NCBI GenBank assembly: GCA_030407315.1
Contig: JALQPE010002793.1
Coordinates: 22,501 to 86,500 of the forward strand
DNA from: Asparagopsis taxiformis
Taxonomy: Eukaryota > Rhodophyta > Florideophyceae > Bonnemaisoniales > Bonnemaisoniaceae
Length of the DNA: 64,000 nucleotides
Direction of reading: 5' to 3'
The translations under genes were made by a program, and so were the position numbers. The notes beneath the pieces were generated by a model. It had not been told where the DNA came from. It did not search any database and saw only the letters and a list, made by a program, of their open reading frames with translations. Positions 39,969 through 52,177 of this stretch are shown piece after piece; position 1 is the stretch's first letter; every line of letters begins with the position of its first letter.

Positions 39969-40927
39969 TTATCGGCGCTTCTTAGCCGTTCGTCTTTTAG
40001 ACGTTTTCTTAGCCGCTTGGCGGTCCCGCTTACGGAAGTATCGGGAGATTTGTTCGTCAGGCACGTTGTGCCGTTGCGTCCACGTGGGGTCACGGTACCC
40101 GTACCACCTTACGAGGAACCACTCCTCATTATCGTCGTCGATGACATGGTCGATCAAGTCGTCTATGGCGAATTCCTGTTCTTCAGGTGGTTCCAGGTTC
40201 TGGGAGATAGCTCCCTGTTCGGTTGGAACATCTTGACTCGACGAGCGTCGTCTTCTTCCGGTGTTAGCCGTGTCACCCGTAGGGTTAAGCGGCTCAGCCG
40301 AAGTGGCTTCGTGGGATATTTCCATGCCGTGTGGTCGGCTTATTCTTGTTTGTCGTCGAGAGCGACTATTCTTCTTCGGGCTTGTTCCGGTTGGTGTCTT
40401 CTGTTTTAACCGGCGTAGCCGGGAGAACGTCTTGTTGGCGTCTTGGGAAGCAGGTTCCTGCCTTGTGTCAAGAGTTTCATCCTCGGGGAGGTCAAGTTGA
40501 GTGGCCATCGGCTGTGAAGCATCATTATCCTGACGATGAATATCGGCCTGGGCCCCCTTCTCAAAGACGGTTCGTCTCGGACCGATACTCGGTGTGTTGG
40601 TTACGGAATCACCTTCAACTGCGGAGCGGGATGAAAAAGGCTTTGTTACAGGGTGACCTGGGGGTTGTTCTGTTGGAAGAGGTACGCGCGGCGGGCTTGA
40701 TGCATCACGATGTAGGCACTCTTCCGCCATACTCGGCACCGTGTTGGCGGTTTGGTCGTCGGTTCCCACCGCAGGTGCGGATGCTCCGTTAGAAGTTAAC
40801 CGTGAGTGCGGTGTTTCCTGTTCAGGTTGTGGCGCATACGTCACGCGGTCATGGCTAACTTGTTCGACAAGTCCATCCCGTTCAATATGAACGGTACGCC
40901 TACCGGCTTTCGCGACCTTGAAAGGTC
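39969..40927 (-). pseudogene. RT1 pol 3' fragment with chromodomain
   Basis: Minus-strand frame homologous to the end of RT2 pol: the integrase tail (AGRRTVHIERDG), a disordered Arg/Ser/Thr linker, and a chromodomain (FAIDDLIDHV ... WFLVRWYGY ... TWTQRHNV) ending in a Lys/Arg tail. It breaks off at 40927, where RT3 begins. The remainder of RT1 pol, gag and its 5' LTR are not in the window. Confidence 0.85.
40923..40927. repeat. candidate left target duplication of RT3 (AGGTC)
   Basis: Five bases before the TG of the RT3 LTR. The right copy would lie beyond the RT3 3' LTR, which is not present, so this cannot be confirmed. Confidence 0.4.
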
Positions 40928-41611
40928 TGTCATACCGCCTGGCGGTCCTCTCATTCAGAGTCGTGTCGCTTCCCTATTGGGTGCCCACTTAAGGGATGTG
41001 CCAATCACAAGGCACCAGCCAACTGGGCGTGTTTCCTGTAATTGGGACAAGCACAAGGCTGTAAACACCCTATTCGGGCCTATCGGCCCCGGCCAAGACC
41101 CCACAAGGGACAAATTTTAACTTAGGCTGACCAGCCATACATTACAATGTAAGCCTATTGGCAATAACCTCGCGGGTAGGCGAGCGCCAGTAATTGGGTT
41201 CTGATTGGTCACTAACTGGATATTTATTCCTAACCACTAACCCTAGCTTACAGTAGACTTAGTATAAAACGGCCACTGGAATAGCCAGTAGGCACGGTTT
41301 CTAGAGTAACGTGAACTCAAGTGGAATTACGACCCACTGGAACAGTGTTCCCATACCTATTGTTCAACCCCTCTCCGGGAAAACCTTAGGGTTAGCCAGC
41401 AGCTCGACGGATTACGTCACTCGCTCTATCCATACGCCTCTCGCGTGAGCACCCCTTTGTCGCACAACCCCCTCCGGGTAACGACACTTTCTCTCTTACG
41501 AGACTACCCGCTGGGTACCTATAAGGTTCATCTGCTCTACCACTTCCTCTACCGAGGCTCGGGACACTTGTCGGGTGGTTTGCTGCTCTAGCGGATTTTC
41601 TACCTGCTACA
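40928..41611 (+). mobile_element. RT3 5' LTR (684 bp)
   Basis: TGTCATACC...CTGCTACA: the same LTR family as RT2 in the opposite orientation, with several differences per hundred bases and one rearranged segment near 41030-41080. TATAAAA at 41263-41269 is the probable promoter. It is inserted in RT1 pol. Confidence 0.88.
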
Positions 41612-41612
41612 T

Positions 41613-41630
41613 TGGTCTCTCGACCTAGAA
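41613..41630 (+). other. RT3 primer-binding site
   Basis: TGGTCTCTCGACCTAGAA one base after the LTR edge, identical to the RT2 and RT4 sites. Confidence 0.65.
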
Positions 41631-41688
41631 CCTTGTACCCTCGGGTAAGTCTCTTTGAGAGAAATTTTCCTTCACAATCATCTTCACG

Positions 41689-41939
41689 ATGCCTCGTAAC
41701 CCTACAGCGGGACCCTCTAGTGAGGACATAGCCCCTGCCAGCGACTTATCCGACTCGGATCTGATCGCCGAAGAAGGCGTGGTGATTAACACCTTGCAAG
41801 ACCGAGCCGACCGAATCTTCAACGAACGGTTGGAAGAGTTCAAGGCTGAATTCAGCACAGTCGTCGAGAAGACTGTTCAAGACCGCAGGGCGGAAATCGT
41901 AGACGCTACGGTCGAAACCGTCATGGAACTGGTCGAGCC
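41689..41939 (+). pseudogene. gag: RT3 gag fragment, cut by RT4
   Basis: Encodes the first 83-84 residues of gag, identical in protein to RT2; I count four synonymous base changes over 251 bp. The 77-base leader between primer-binding site and ATG is identical to RT2. The frame is interrupted after GAGCC by the RT4 LTR. The rest of RT3 is not found in the window. Confidence 0.9.
41935..41939. repeat. left target-site sequence of RT4 (GAGCC)
   Basis: In RT2 the uninterrupted gag reads GAGCC then AAGCTG; here GAGCC is followed by the RT4 LTR. The right copy is missing because the RT4 3' end is lost or outside the window. Confidence 0.55.
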
Positions 41940-42599
41940 TGTAGTATACGTGGCAATTCCGAAATTGCAAATATTTACGTTTTCCGCGGAATTCGAATTT
42001 CGGCGGACACCACCGGCGACAGCAATGCACGAACATTGCTGGCGCATGCGCGCGCGCAACCGGCACACGTGTGCAACGAACGTACTGGCAACGGCCAACG
42101 GACCAACGGGTCCCTACGTGTGACCCACAAGGTCCTTTCCCATTCGGGGACGTTACGAGCAGTGTTTACACTGTAAAGCGATGCCATCGTGGCTATATAG
42201 GTATTGGCATCGTGCCGGGAGGGAAAGGGGACAATACATCGAACGAGCAACGGCTCTAGTCTACGACTGACTTCTACGTTTTACGTTTACGTTTTGCCTA
42301 GCGAGGCTTCGTCTCCGTCGAGCTGCGTACTCCCTACCCATCGCCGCACGTAAGGCTGATTGCGTGTAGTTCCTCCGGGCTTGGTCGAGAGCGCCTCCGG
42401 TGACGTACCACCTCGTGTGCTAACGTAATCCTCGCGTGGATTGTTGCGTCGTGACGCTCGTGTCTACTCGCTAACCTATCTCTACCGTTCTACCTAACAT
42501 ACAGTCGAAACACCAGCGGGTGGACTGCTCGTTTCGTTTCGTAAGGACAGCGTGTCCGTGGCTCGTACCAGCTACTTCTAGAACTAACGTTGTTCCACA
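41940..42599 (+). repeat. RT4 5' LTR (660 bp)
   Basis: TGTAGTATACG...GTTCCACA. TATATAG at 42194-42200 is the probable TATA box. A GC-rich alternating segment GCGCATGCGCGCGCGC lies near 42040-42057. No second copy is found in the window. Confidence 0.75.
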
Positions 42600-42600
42600 C

Positions 42601-42618
42601 TGGTCTCTCGACCTAGAA
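42601..42618 (+). other. RT4 primer-binding site
   Basis: TGGTCTCTCGACCTAGAA after a one-base spacer, identical to RT2 and RT3 although the LTRs are unrelated. Confidence 0.65.
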
Positions 42619-42698
42619 GTTGCTACGAGCATAACGACAACCAACGAGGTTGAGCTCTTTTACGTTAAAAGAAAGCTACGTGCTACAGACGACGGTCT

Positions 42699-45012
42699 AT
42701 GAATTACGCTGTGTCGAATTCCAGCGCGTCGCCCAGGCAACCGTTGCCAACGTCAGCGGACGCCGAAGCAGACGTGGCCTTGTCAGCAGAAGCGATCTTC
42801 GCGACTGATCGATCTATCCCGCCGGATATCGAGGCGATCGGCCAGCTACCACGTACGGTAAGCCCGTTTGAGTCCGTGAGCATGGACCCCGCAACGCGCG
42901 GTCAGCTCAACGAAGGGAACGTGACTCCCACGGCACTACGCGTAGTGTACGAAGACCTTCGAGGTCACATCGAAAGGGCGAGCGACGCGGCCGTCGACGA
43001 AGCCGTAAGGCAGAGACTCGGGGTCTCAGAGCGCGAAGCTCGTGCGTTACGTGAACGCTCAGCGACCCTCGAACGGGAAAACGAAGATTTACGAAACCGC
43101 CTCTCCGCCGTGGAGGGAAGACTCGACTCGTTTGTCGTAGTATTCAACGAAATCGTCGCCGGACGTTCCGCTCCGCCGAGCGGAAGCGATCCGAATTACG
43201 AAGAAGGCTCGCGCGCCTATAACTCGCAATCCTACCCGACCGTTCCGGGAGGATACCCACCAACACCCGGTCCGACGACCCCGACAACGTACGGAAGGGG
43301 GGCGACAGTGCAACGAGCCATCACCAAACCCAACGGGACGCCACGAAGGCAATTACGTTTTAACGACACGCCAGACCACGCGCGGTCGGCGGACGCAGCA
43401 CGAGCTGCAAAATTCGATACGAGAGCTCCCCCGCCACGTGATACGTACATTCCGTGGCTGGGTACGTTCGGCACGACGGACACGCGAGTCCACGAAAACG
43501 AACGTGCCGACGCGGTACGCTTACCAGGGAACGCCCTCGGACCCGTTTGCCACGCGTTGGGAGAGCACAAGACAATGCTCGACGCATTTGCGAACGTTGT
43601 GTCGTACCGCATGTACCGACTAAACGATGTACGCGAACATCTCTACATGAACGAGAGTCAAAGCGTACATAAGCTCAAGCGTGAGCTCGAGGGACTTTTC
43701 CCTACGCTGAAGCCGTTCTCCGGCCGGAATCCGATTACGTTGCTCGGATTCCTCGCCCAAATACGTGATGGGTTCAGCACACTCGGTGTGTGTGAGGGAG
43801 TGGCAATACGTGCGCTGCACTTCTTCCTCGACGGGGACGCCCGACGGTTCTACGATTCCCAGTGTACGACTGGCGTGATCACGACTGATCCAACGAAGAG
43901 GTTCTCGTGGCCTCAAGTAATCAACGCGTTGATTAAACGATGCCTGCAAGACGACGTGCTGCAGGAGGCCTACGAAAAGGTCACGATGATCACGCAGAGT
44001 CCTAACGAGGACGATAATCAGTACGCTGATAGACTCGACACCGCCACGCGGGCGTGCAACTACGTGTTTACGGACCGACTCCTCGTTCACCACTACGTAC
44101 GTGGTTTGCTGCCCTCGACGCGGGCAGCCGTGACGGAACGACTCCGGTCACTCCCCGAACGAGAGAGAAACGACCTCACCGTTGTGAGACGATTGGCGAC
44201 GGCCGAAGGAACGACCTTCCGTGCACGTACGGCAGCTGTCGCGTCAGCCGCGAAACCGAAGGTGCGGTTTCCGGTGAAGCCTACGTTGGCTATTTCCGAC
44301 CACGAGTCGAGGAAGTTCGCGGACTACGATGAGTCTGCGTACTTACGTAACGAACGGGCTAACGAGCCCAGTTACCACGATGGTAACCCGAACATCCCCG
44401 CGAGGGACGATGACGACGTATCGCTCGCTGCGGCCCACGTTGCCGAGAATCTAGAGGCGATACTATCGCCGAAGAGTAGTACTCTTCACGAACGGGCCGC
44501 CGCCCAACGACACGAAAACGGCAAACGAAAAGCCGGACGAGCTCGAGGCTCGATTGAACCGTCCATGCGAGGACGTGCCGAAGCTCACGAGCGAGCAGAC
44601 GCAATTGGCGCACTCCGTAATCCCGAATGATTACTGGACGCTATCGTGTTGGTCATGCCGCGAAGATGGCCACTCGATGTTTACGTGTCCGCGTCTGACG
44701 CCAGATCAACGGATATTTTTCGCGTACAAGTACTACCTCTTCCACGTGAAGAGCAACCCACGTCAGGCTGAGTACTTCCGCCAACGAATGGCTAAACGTA
44801 ACCAGGAACGACCTGGCGAGCGAGGGAACGTGACCCCGCGGAGGTACGGCACGCCGCCTACGATACTCCTACGATACTCCGAAACCCCAATCGTGACGGG
44901 GGGAGGCCCTTCGACAGGCGCCGCGGTGACTTTCGTAATGACCGACGTGACCCCCGCCCGTGGGCGACCGAACGAAATGGCCAGCGTAATGGCCGCGGCG
45001 GAGTCTACGTGA
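42699..45012 (+). pseudogene. gag: RT4 gag with frameshift before the zinc knuckle
   Basis: Frame one (42699-44630) carries the N-terminal region with a coiled coil (EREARALRERSATLERENEDL) and the Gag core (FSGRNPITLLGFLAQIRDGF, YADRLDTATRACNYVF, YVRGLLPSTRAAV). The C-terminal part, with the zinc knuckle CWSCREDGHSMFTC, is in another frame (about 44554-45012). The switch lies at about 44530-44580. RT2 gag is continuous over the same region, so this is a mutation in RT4 rather than programmed frameshifting, unless shown otherwise. Confidence 0.8.
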
Positions 45013-45073
45013 CGACTTACGCTGACGAAACACCACTCGCGGTGGAAACGAGTCACGATGACGAACGAGCTTC

Positions 45074-48000
45074 GTGGGCTCACGACGACGAAGTGTCGAA
45101 CGGCCTCGCGCCGGAAAACGACCAGGCGATGTAGGTCACGAGCCACCCACATCGCCTGAACCCTTACGTAAAAGGGGGACTACCGACGTCGATGATTGGT
45201 CCTCCGCAGGCTCACCGACGAACGAGAGTTACGTAAAGCTCACGGCCGCGAAGGCCAACTCGAGTCACACGACACCCGACGTGGGGGAAGAAACGAAGTC
45301 CGACGGGACAAACGAACCTCACACGAAGAGGAAGCCTCGCAGACGAGCGAGACGCGCTACCCGGAAGCACGAAGCTCCCGAGCGCGAGAAAACCAAGCAC
45401 GCGGCTTATACGAAGCGTGTCGACGCAAAAGAAGCCATACGGGCTCATACGGTGAAGCGACGAACCGCTAGCGAAGACGTAGACCGCGCGCCGGTCAGAA
45501 CCGAACCGTTGGTCCTCGACGGGCATACGTGCCTACTTGCGTCGAAGCATTATATCGTGTCCGGAACGATAGGACTGGGCCTCAACGTGATGAGGGCGAT
45601 TACCATCGCGATGGACACGTGCAGGGGCTACAACTTGATACGAACAAGTTTACTACCCTACGACTGGGTTGACCGCTGTCTACGTGACGAAGAGCTACCG
45701 AAGCTCGGAGACGCCAACGGGCGACGTCTGCCTATCAAGGGCGCCATCCTGCTTCGCGTCAGGTTGGGGAACTCGCTATTCCGCGTAAAATTCTTCGTAG
45801 CCAACACGCTGGCTGTTCCCGTTATAATGGGCACGTCGTTCATGTCGAAGCATGTCGATGCCATACGCTGTCGAGCGCAGACAATCGAACTCCATTGAGG
45901 AGATACGATACCCATTATCGCGGAGGGTGATATGACGACCCCGTAAGAGGAGGGGGAAGAGACGAATCCAAACGTGGAACACCCGAAACGCCGCGAGCGT
46001 AACGCGGCCGCGAATCGGCCGAACCGAACGTTCTCGGTTCGCCTGACGAAGTACACACGTGTACCGGCGATGTCGCAACGGACCGTCAACGTGACGACGG
46101 ATGCGACCGGACTCGTGTTCCTCGAACCGAAAGCGTCGGTGCAATTCCGGCATGGGCTACGCATAGCCAACGGAGTGGTCGACGTAGGACCGAGAGAGAC
46201 GTTCTCTATTATCGTTTCGAACTTCACGAAGAAGGAACGCGAATTGCCGAAAGGCGCGACAATTGCGTACGCGGTACGCTCCCCGTTGGGAATCGTCCCA
46301 CTCAAGCGTGAGAGCGGCGAAGCCCTCGCGAAGGTTTTGAACCTACCGCTAGTCGACGCGACGACGCGGAAAAATACGAACGGGTTGGGCGACGAAACGC
46401 CAGACCCGTTGGCCAACGAAAAGGGGAACGAACCCGCCACGAATTGGCAGTCGACAATCGATTTGTCGCACCTCGACGACGAGGATTTACGAAAGCGCAT
46501 CAACGAGATGCTAGCTACACATTCGGCAATGTGGACGAGCGGACGCCTCGGCGAAATCAATGCTACGGAGCATCGAATCGAACTCGAACCGGGCACGCGG
46601 CCCATACGTTCAATGCCCTATCGTCAGGGTCCGGCTCTACGTACGATAGCCGAGGAGCAGATCACGAAGATGCTCAACGAAGGGGTTATCGAACCCGCGT
46701 CCAGCGAATGGGCGTCACCAATCGTGTTGGTGCCGGAGAAGGACGGATCCTTACGCTTCTGTGTCGACTACAGACGTTTGAACGCGAAAACGATCGCTGA
46801 TTCGTACCCGCTTCCTCGTATGGAAGACTGCCTTGATTCGTTGGGCGAAGCCGCCATCTTCACGACACTCGATTGTAACGCCGGTTACTGGCAAGTGCCC
46901 GTCTCCGCCGAGGATCGTGATAAGACAACGTTTACGTCTTTCATGGGAACGTATCGCTACGTGCGAATGCCATTCGGGCTACGAAATGCCCCCGCTACGT
47001 TTCAGCGGACGTTGGACATAATCCTCTCCGGAGTACGTTGGCAATCGTGCCTGGTCTACTTAGACGACGTAATCGTCTTTTCGAAAGACCTCGAGTCTCA
47101 CCTGGGTCACGTTGACCAGGTGCTTTCCCTGCTACGCGCAGCGGGAGTAACGTTAAAGCTCACGAAGTGCTCGTTCTTTCAACCACGAGTTGACTACCTG
47201 GGGCACGTGATTACCCCAGGGAAGCTGCACGTCGCAGCTCGGAACAAGGAAGCCTTTCGTACGGCTACGTTCCCACGAGACAAGACGCAATGTCGATCGT
47301 TTTTGGGAGCGGCCAACGTTTACCGCCGCTTCGTAAAGGCGTATGCCGAGATCGCTCGGCCACTCAACACGATATTGAGGAAGGACGCTTCCCCCGATTG
47401 GACGAACCCAACGGACGCGCAAACGAATGCGTTCGAAACGTTGAAGACGATACTGGTGTCGCCACCAGTATTGCACCTTCCGAAGGCGGGACGTCCGTTC
47501 ATGATCGATACCGACGCGTCGGCGTATCAGCTGGGAGCTACGTTGCTCCAGCAGCAGAACGAGGACAAGCCCAACGAATGGGTGCCGATTGGGTACTGGT
47601 CGAAGACCCTTAACGAAACCGAACGTGGTTACTCGGCGACCGAGCGCGAGTGTTACTCCGTCGTCTGGGCGATAACGTCGCTCCGACCCTACGTAGAGGG
47701 TCAGTGGTTCACCGTACGAACGGACCACGAAGCCTTACGTTGGCTGATGACGTTTACAGACGCGTCCGGACGACTACTACGATGGAGGCTACGCGTTGCC
47801 GAATTCGATTTCGAAGTTACGTACAGGCCTGGGCGCGTGCACCAGGTACCTGACGCTTTATCACGTGTGATATCTACGTATGACGACGGTCGACCCGTCG
47901 ACGATGACGTACCATCGTACGGGGACGCGGTCCTCGTGACGACTCGCAGTCGCCGACAACCCACACGAAATGGGCAAGGACGAACGACGTCCGTACGTAA

Positions 48001-49936
48001 AAAGGCAACGAATGCCAGGGGTCACGACGACCCGTCGAACGAGACTCGTGATGAACGAACATCAGCCACGATGGCTGGCCACGATGGCCTCGAGTTCAAC
48101 CGCGACGCGTCGCTCGATGACGTTCTCGACGAGGAACCGGATTTCCTCGACGAACAGCGCGCTGCTGAAGACGATTCGGCACGCGTGCCACCAGCTGACG
48201 TTCAGCTTCCCATTACGAGGGACGAGCTTATCGAAGCTCAACGCGAGGACGCGTTCTGTCAAACGATACTGACACGACAGTCCGAGACGCAGGACGCTGC
48301 ATTCTTCGAAGGCCACGATGGCCTACTCCGACGCCGGAACCCTCACGATGAGGAACGTACACAAATCGTTGTGCCGGCTTCGTTACGGCCGCGGCTGCTG
48401 GAGTTAACGCACCACCACGTCCTCGCTGGACATCCCGGGCAAACGCGTATGTACTATACCCTACGGAGGACGTACTACTGGCCCGCGATGGCCGCCGACA
48501 TCCACGCAACGGTACGAAACTGCGTGGGATGTGCGAAGAACCGCGTGAAGCTTCGCAAACGGACGAACCCGTTACGTTTATTTCCGGCTACGGAGCCGCT
48601 GCGAGACCTATGTATCGACATACTAGGTCCGCTTACGAAGACCACGCGTGGTAACCGATTTATTCTCGTGATAACAGACCGCTTCCCCTAGTGGACATTT
48701 GTATGTATTTTGAGTATTTTTGGAGGAGGATAAGAGTACAAGGGGGTCAAAAGCATGTTGAGTGGAGGATATCCGCCCTCGGGAAAATTATTTTTATGCA
48801 ATAACATTTTGGGGGGTCAAAACCATGCTGAGTGGAGGAGTTCACGAATATATTGTGATGCTGTCTGGAGCATTCACCTCGTATTTGGAGCATACATAGA
48901 GGTTAATGGAATCATCCATATGTGCTCCATAAAACCTTTTAAATGTCCACTAGGGTTCACGAAGCTGACTAGAGTCGTACCTCTACGAAATATCGATTCC
49001 GCCAACGTGGCGAGCGCGTTCGTCAACGCGTGGGTCTTCTCGTATGGACCCCCACGGACGCTCATAAGCGATAACGGAAAGCAGTTCGCTGCTAAGTTTT
49101 TCCAGCGCGTCTGCAACGAAATCGGCGTGACGAACGTCTTTACGTCGACGTACCACCCCCAAACGAACGGGCAGGTGGAGCGCTACAACAGGACGATCCT
49201 GGCGATGCTGCGCAATTACGTGAACGAAAACCAGAACGACTGGGATCGATACGCATCGGCGTTAACGTTTGCGTACAACACGCATGTGCATTCGAGCACG
49301 GGCACGACGCCCTTCGATTTGATTCTCACGAATCCACCGCCACCGTTGGCGCTACACACGTCGGTAACGAACCGCGAACTACCCGACGGGGGAGGGCGAG
49401 CCACTTACGTTCGTGAGCTCGCCACAACGATGGATAACGCGTATCGAACGCTGAAGGCCGCGCAGGCACGTTATAAACGAAATTTCGACAAGCGAGTCCG
49501 TGTCTCGAATCGAAACATCCGCGCGGGAGAATACGTATTCATCGACCCGACGGACGGGACCACGAAGGGCACGAAGCTCGGAAACCACGCGTTGGGACCG
49601 TTCCGCGTACTACGTAACGACGTACGAACGTTCGTCATCCAACGAGGAGACGTAGTTGAACGTGTCAACTCGGACCGCGTTACGTACGCGCCAACGCCGG
49701 CGAACGCGCCCCCGCCGGAGCCATACGATGCCACCGAGGCAGACCTCGACAAGAACCGCGATGGTCCGGCGTATGTAGTAGACGACCTACTAAACCATCG
49801 CGTAAACGATGACGGCACCCTAGACTTCCTCGTGAAGTGGGTCGGGTATCGTACCCCTACGTGGGAGCCCCGCCGGAACGTATCTGAAGAGAGCGTCTCT
49901 CGATACTTCGCACGCGTGCGACGAGCAACAACGTAA
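45074..49936 (+). pseudogene. pol: RT4 pol with two stops and an inserted MITE
   Basis: Protease region 45074-45898 with the active-site triplet changed to DTC (DTG in RT2), then TGA at 45896-45898 and TAA at 45944-45946 in frame. RT/RNase H/integrase N-part follows (45974-48685; YLDDVIVFS, DTDASAYQLG, TDHEALRWL, HHHVLAGHPG ... CVGCAKNR, DILGPL). A 270-bp MITE splits the integrase. Beyond it come SDNGKQF, YHPQTNGQVERYN, and a chromodomain (VVDDLLNHRVND ... FLVKWVGY ... TWEPRRNV) to 49936. Excising the MITE and one TTC restores the frame. Mobility could only come from other copies. Confidence 0.88.
48686..48955. mobile_element. 270-bp MITE in RT4 integrase
   Basis: Terminal inverted repeats CCCTAGTGGACATTT and its exact complement AAATGTCCACTAGGG, flanked by the duplication TTC (48683-48685 and 48956-48958). 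Inside, a segment of about 26 bases starting GGGGTCAAAA and ending AGTGGAGGA is repeated at about 48744 and 48810. No coding capacity. A 3-bp duplication fits CACTA- or PIF/Harbinger-type transposases, but the ends are not diagnostic. Confidence 0.85.
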
Positions 49937-52177
49937 AGGCCACGACGGCCCCCGAAAACGCATACGAGCGTCGGGTTAAGCGCACGCGTGCGCGACGTTG
50001 CACGATGCAACAAACGAAGGCGACGAGCCGCACGAACGAGAAACGAAGGCACAACGAGTGGCCGGGACGTCCACCCTTGCGTTGGGGGGGCGCGATGCGT
50101 GCTAGAGCCGTCGCTCTTTTCGTTTTCGACACCATACGTTGGTGGAGGCACGAGCGCCAACGAAAGATTGGACGACGAGTCCACGCGCGGACGATTCACA
50201 CGATGTGAAGAGCCACGACTGGCTCGACAGTGTTGACCGTCCCACGGGCAAAAGGTGACGACACCACGGGCCACGGACGGACAACACGTCAGATTTTTAG
50301 CGCGAAAAATTATACGTGGGCCAGCGGGCCATGGGCGCACGGTACGAAAAATCGGGCCGATTACAGTGCGTTAATCCGGCCAAATCTCGGGACACGCGTG
50401 CCCCGAAAATCTCGTAATTTCGGCATGTCACGTGAGCCATCGTACGTCCCCGTGGACAGCCGCTGACAACGAGTCGCATCTACCAACGAGGTCAACGCCA
50501 AACAGCTCGCGAGCTAACGGAAACGTGACGCCGGAAGGCGGAAAAACGACGTAGGAAGGACGCGTCCCCAACGAAGATGGCAACGGCCTCATTACGAAAC
50601 TTCCCGCACGAAGCGCGCGAGAAAGCGTGCGAACGACGAGCCAACGAGGCCGCGACGACGGACGGCGAACCGAATCGCCATCGTGAGGCACGACGCCGAA
50701 CACGGTAGCCACGTACGGCAACCACGGAACGACACAACGGTGTCCTGCCACGCGGGCATAACGAACGACGCGCGAAAGCGAAAAGCCCGCCGGCCAGTCG
50801 AACGCACGTAACGAAACACGAATACGCAACGGCGTACAAGCTGGTAGCCAACGTAAACGGCACAGCTGAAGGCAACAAGCCGACGAAAAGTTGGCTCACG
50901 TAACAGCCTCAAACGCCCGCGGGCATGCGAAGCGACTGCGTCAATCGCGTCCCCGTCGGGTTCGCAAGTCGAATGAACGAATACGCAACGGCGTAAAGGT
51001 CGAGCATTACGTATGCCCAGGTGCACGTCGCACCACATAACGAATGAGCTAACGAAACGCTCCTCGGACGCCGCGGCGAACGACGCCGCCACGCGAAACG
51101 GACTAGCGCAACGATTGCGCCACCGGCTAGCGTGAAGCCGCGGGGACGTGAAGCGCGACGGCGCTAACGGTGTTAACGGCCATACGAAAAGCCAAGCCCG
51201 CCGGCAAAAACGTTGTCTACGGAACTGCGACGCACCACGACGCACTGCCGCGTACACGCAACGGCGTGAAACGTCAAGCCAACTCACGCGCGAGTCAGCC
51301 TGACGCTTAGCGAATTTTCCGTCCAGCTCTTCGGAGCAAATTAAAATTGGCACCGACGTGCTACGTGCCAGAGAGCTCGAATGCTCAACGGAATTCGACA
51401 CCCGACGGGGTTATCCGCACGAGGAACGACGGCGGAAACGAATTCCGAGATAGTTACAAAATGATAACGCCACTGGCCAACGTGAAGCCGCGGCAACGCG
51501 AAGCGCGACGGCGCTAATGACGTCAACGGCTATACGAAAAGCCAAGCCCGCCGGCCACCACGTCGTCAACGAAACCGCAACGTACTGCGACGAATTACTG
51601 CGTACACGCCACGGCGTAGAACGTCAAACCGACTCACACGCGCGTCGGTCTGACGTTCGACGAAATTTTTCACCCAGCTCATCGGAGCAAATTAAAATTG
51701 GCACCGATGTGCTACGCGCTAAGGAGCTCGAATGCTCAACGAAATGCGACACCCGACGGGGTTATTCGAACGAGAAACGACGGCGGAAACGATCCCTGAG
51801 TTAGTTACTAAATGATACGCGCGCCAACGGGCTCTAAGATCGAGGTTAACGTACTACTCGCAGTGAAAAGCCGCCGCTACGCGCCGCCGCTTTGCCGAAT
51901 AATTGCGTGTGCTACGAACCTGCCAACGGGCACGCGCCGCCGCGAACTCGAAGCACGGGCTACGTAAGCCATACGACACCCGACGGGGTAGACGCCACGA
52001 CAAAAAAAATTGTGGGGAGGGGCTTAACGCTAAACCCCTCCTCTGCTGCAGACGACCTGCCAAAAGCAACTTACGAAGCTCAACGGAGCCATGCGATTAC
52101 GCAAAGAAACAAGACGAAGTTTACGAAGCAATACGATGCTAGAGCCGACGTGGCCTACGAACTAACCTAGGAACGAC
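49937..52177 (+). other. RT4 noncoding region between pol and antisense gene
   Basis: No credible gene: the long open frames here, mainly on the minus strand, are produced by the ACG/CGT-rich composition and show no domain. It contains the 350-bp tandem repeat described separately and scattered copies of ACACCCGACGGGGT (near 51408, 51751 and 51978). Confidence 0.5.
51119..51820 (+). repeat. two-copy tandem repeat, 350-bp unit
   Basis: Copies at about 51119-51468 and 51469-51820 align with an offset of 350 bases. Shared stretches include AAGCGCGACGGCGCTAA, GGAGCAAATTAAAATTGGCA and GAGCTCGAATGCTCAACG. Many single-base differences show that the duplication is old. Confidence 0.8.

Noticed and set aside
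39716..41120. Plus-strand open frames opposite RT1 pol
   Set aside because: They are shadows of the minus-strand chromodomain region and of the RT3 LTR.
50492..51401. Long minus-strand frames in the RT4 noncoding region
   Set aside because: Explained by the ACG/CGT-rich composition; no domain, and two frames overlap the tandem repeat with different products.
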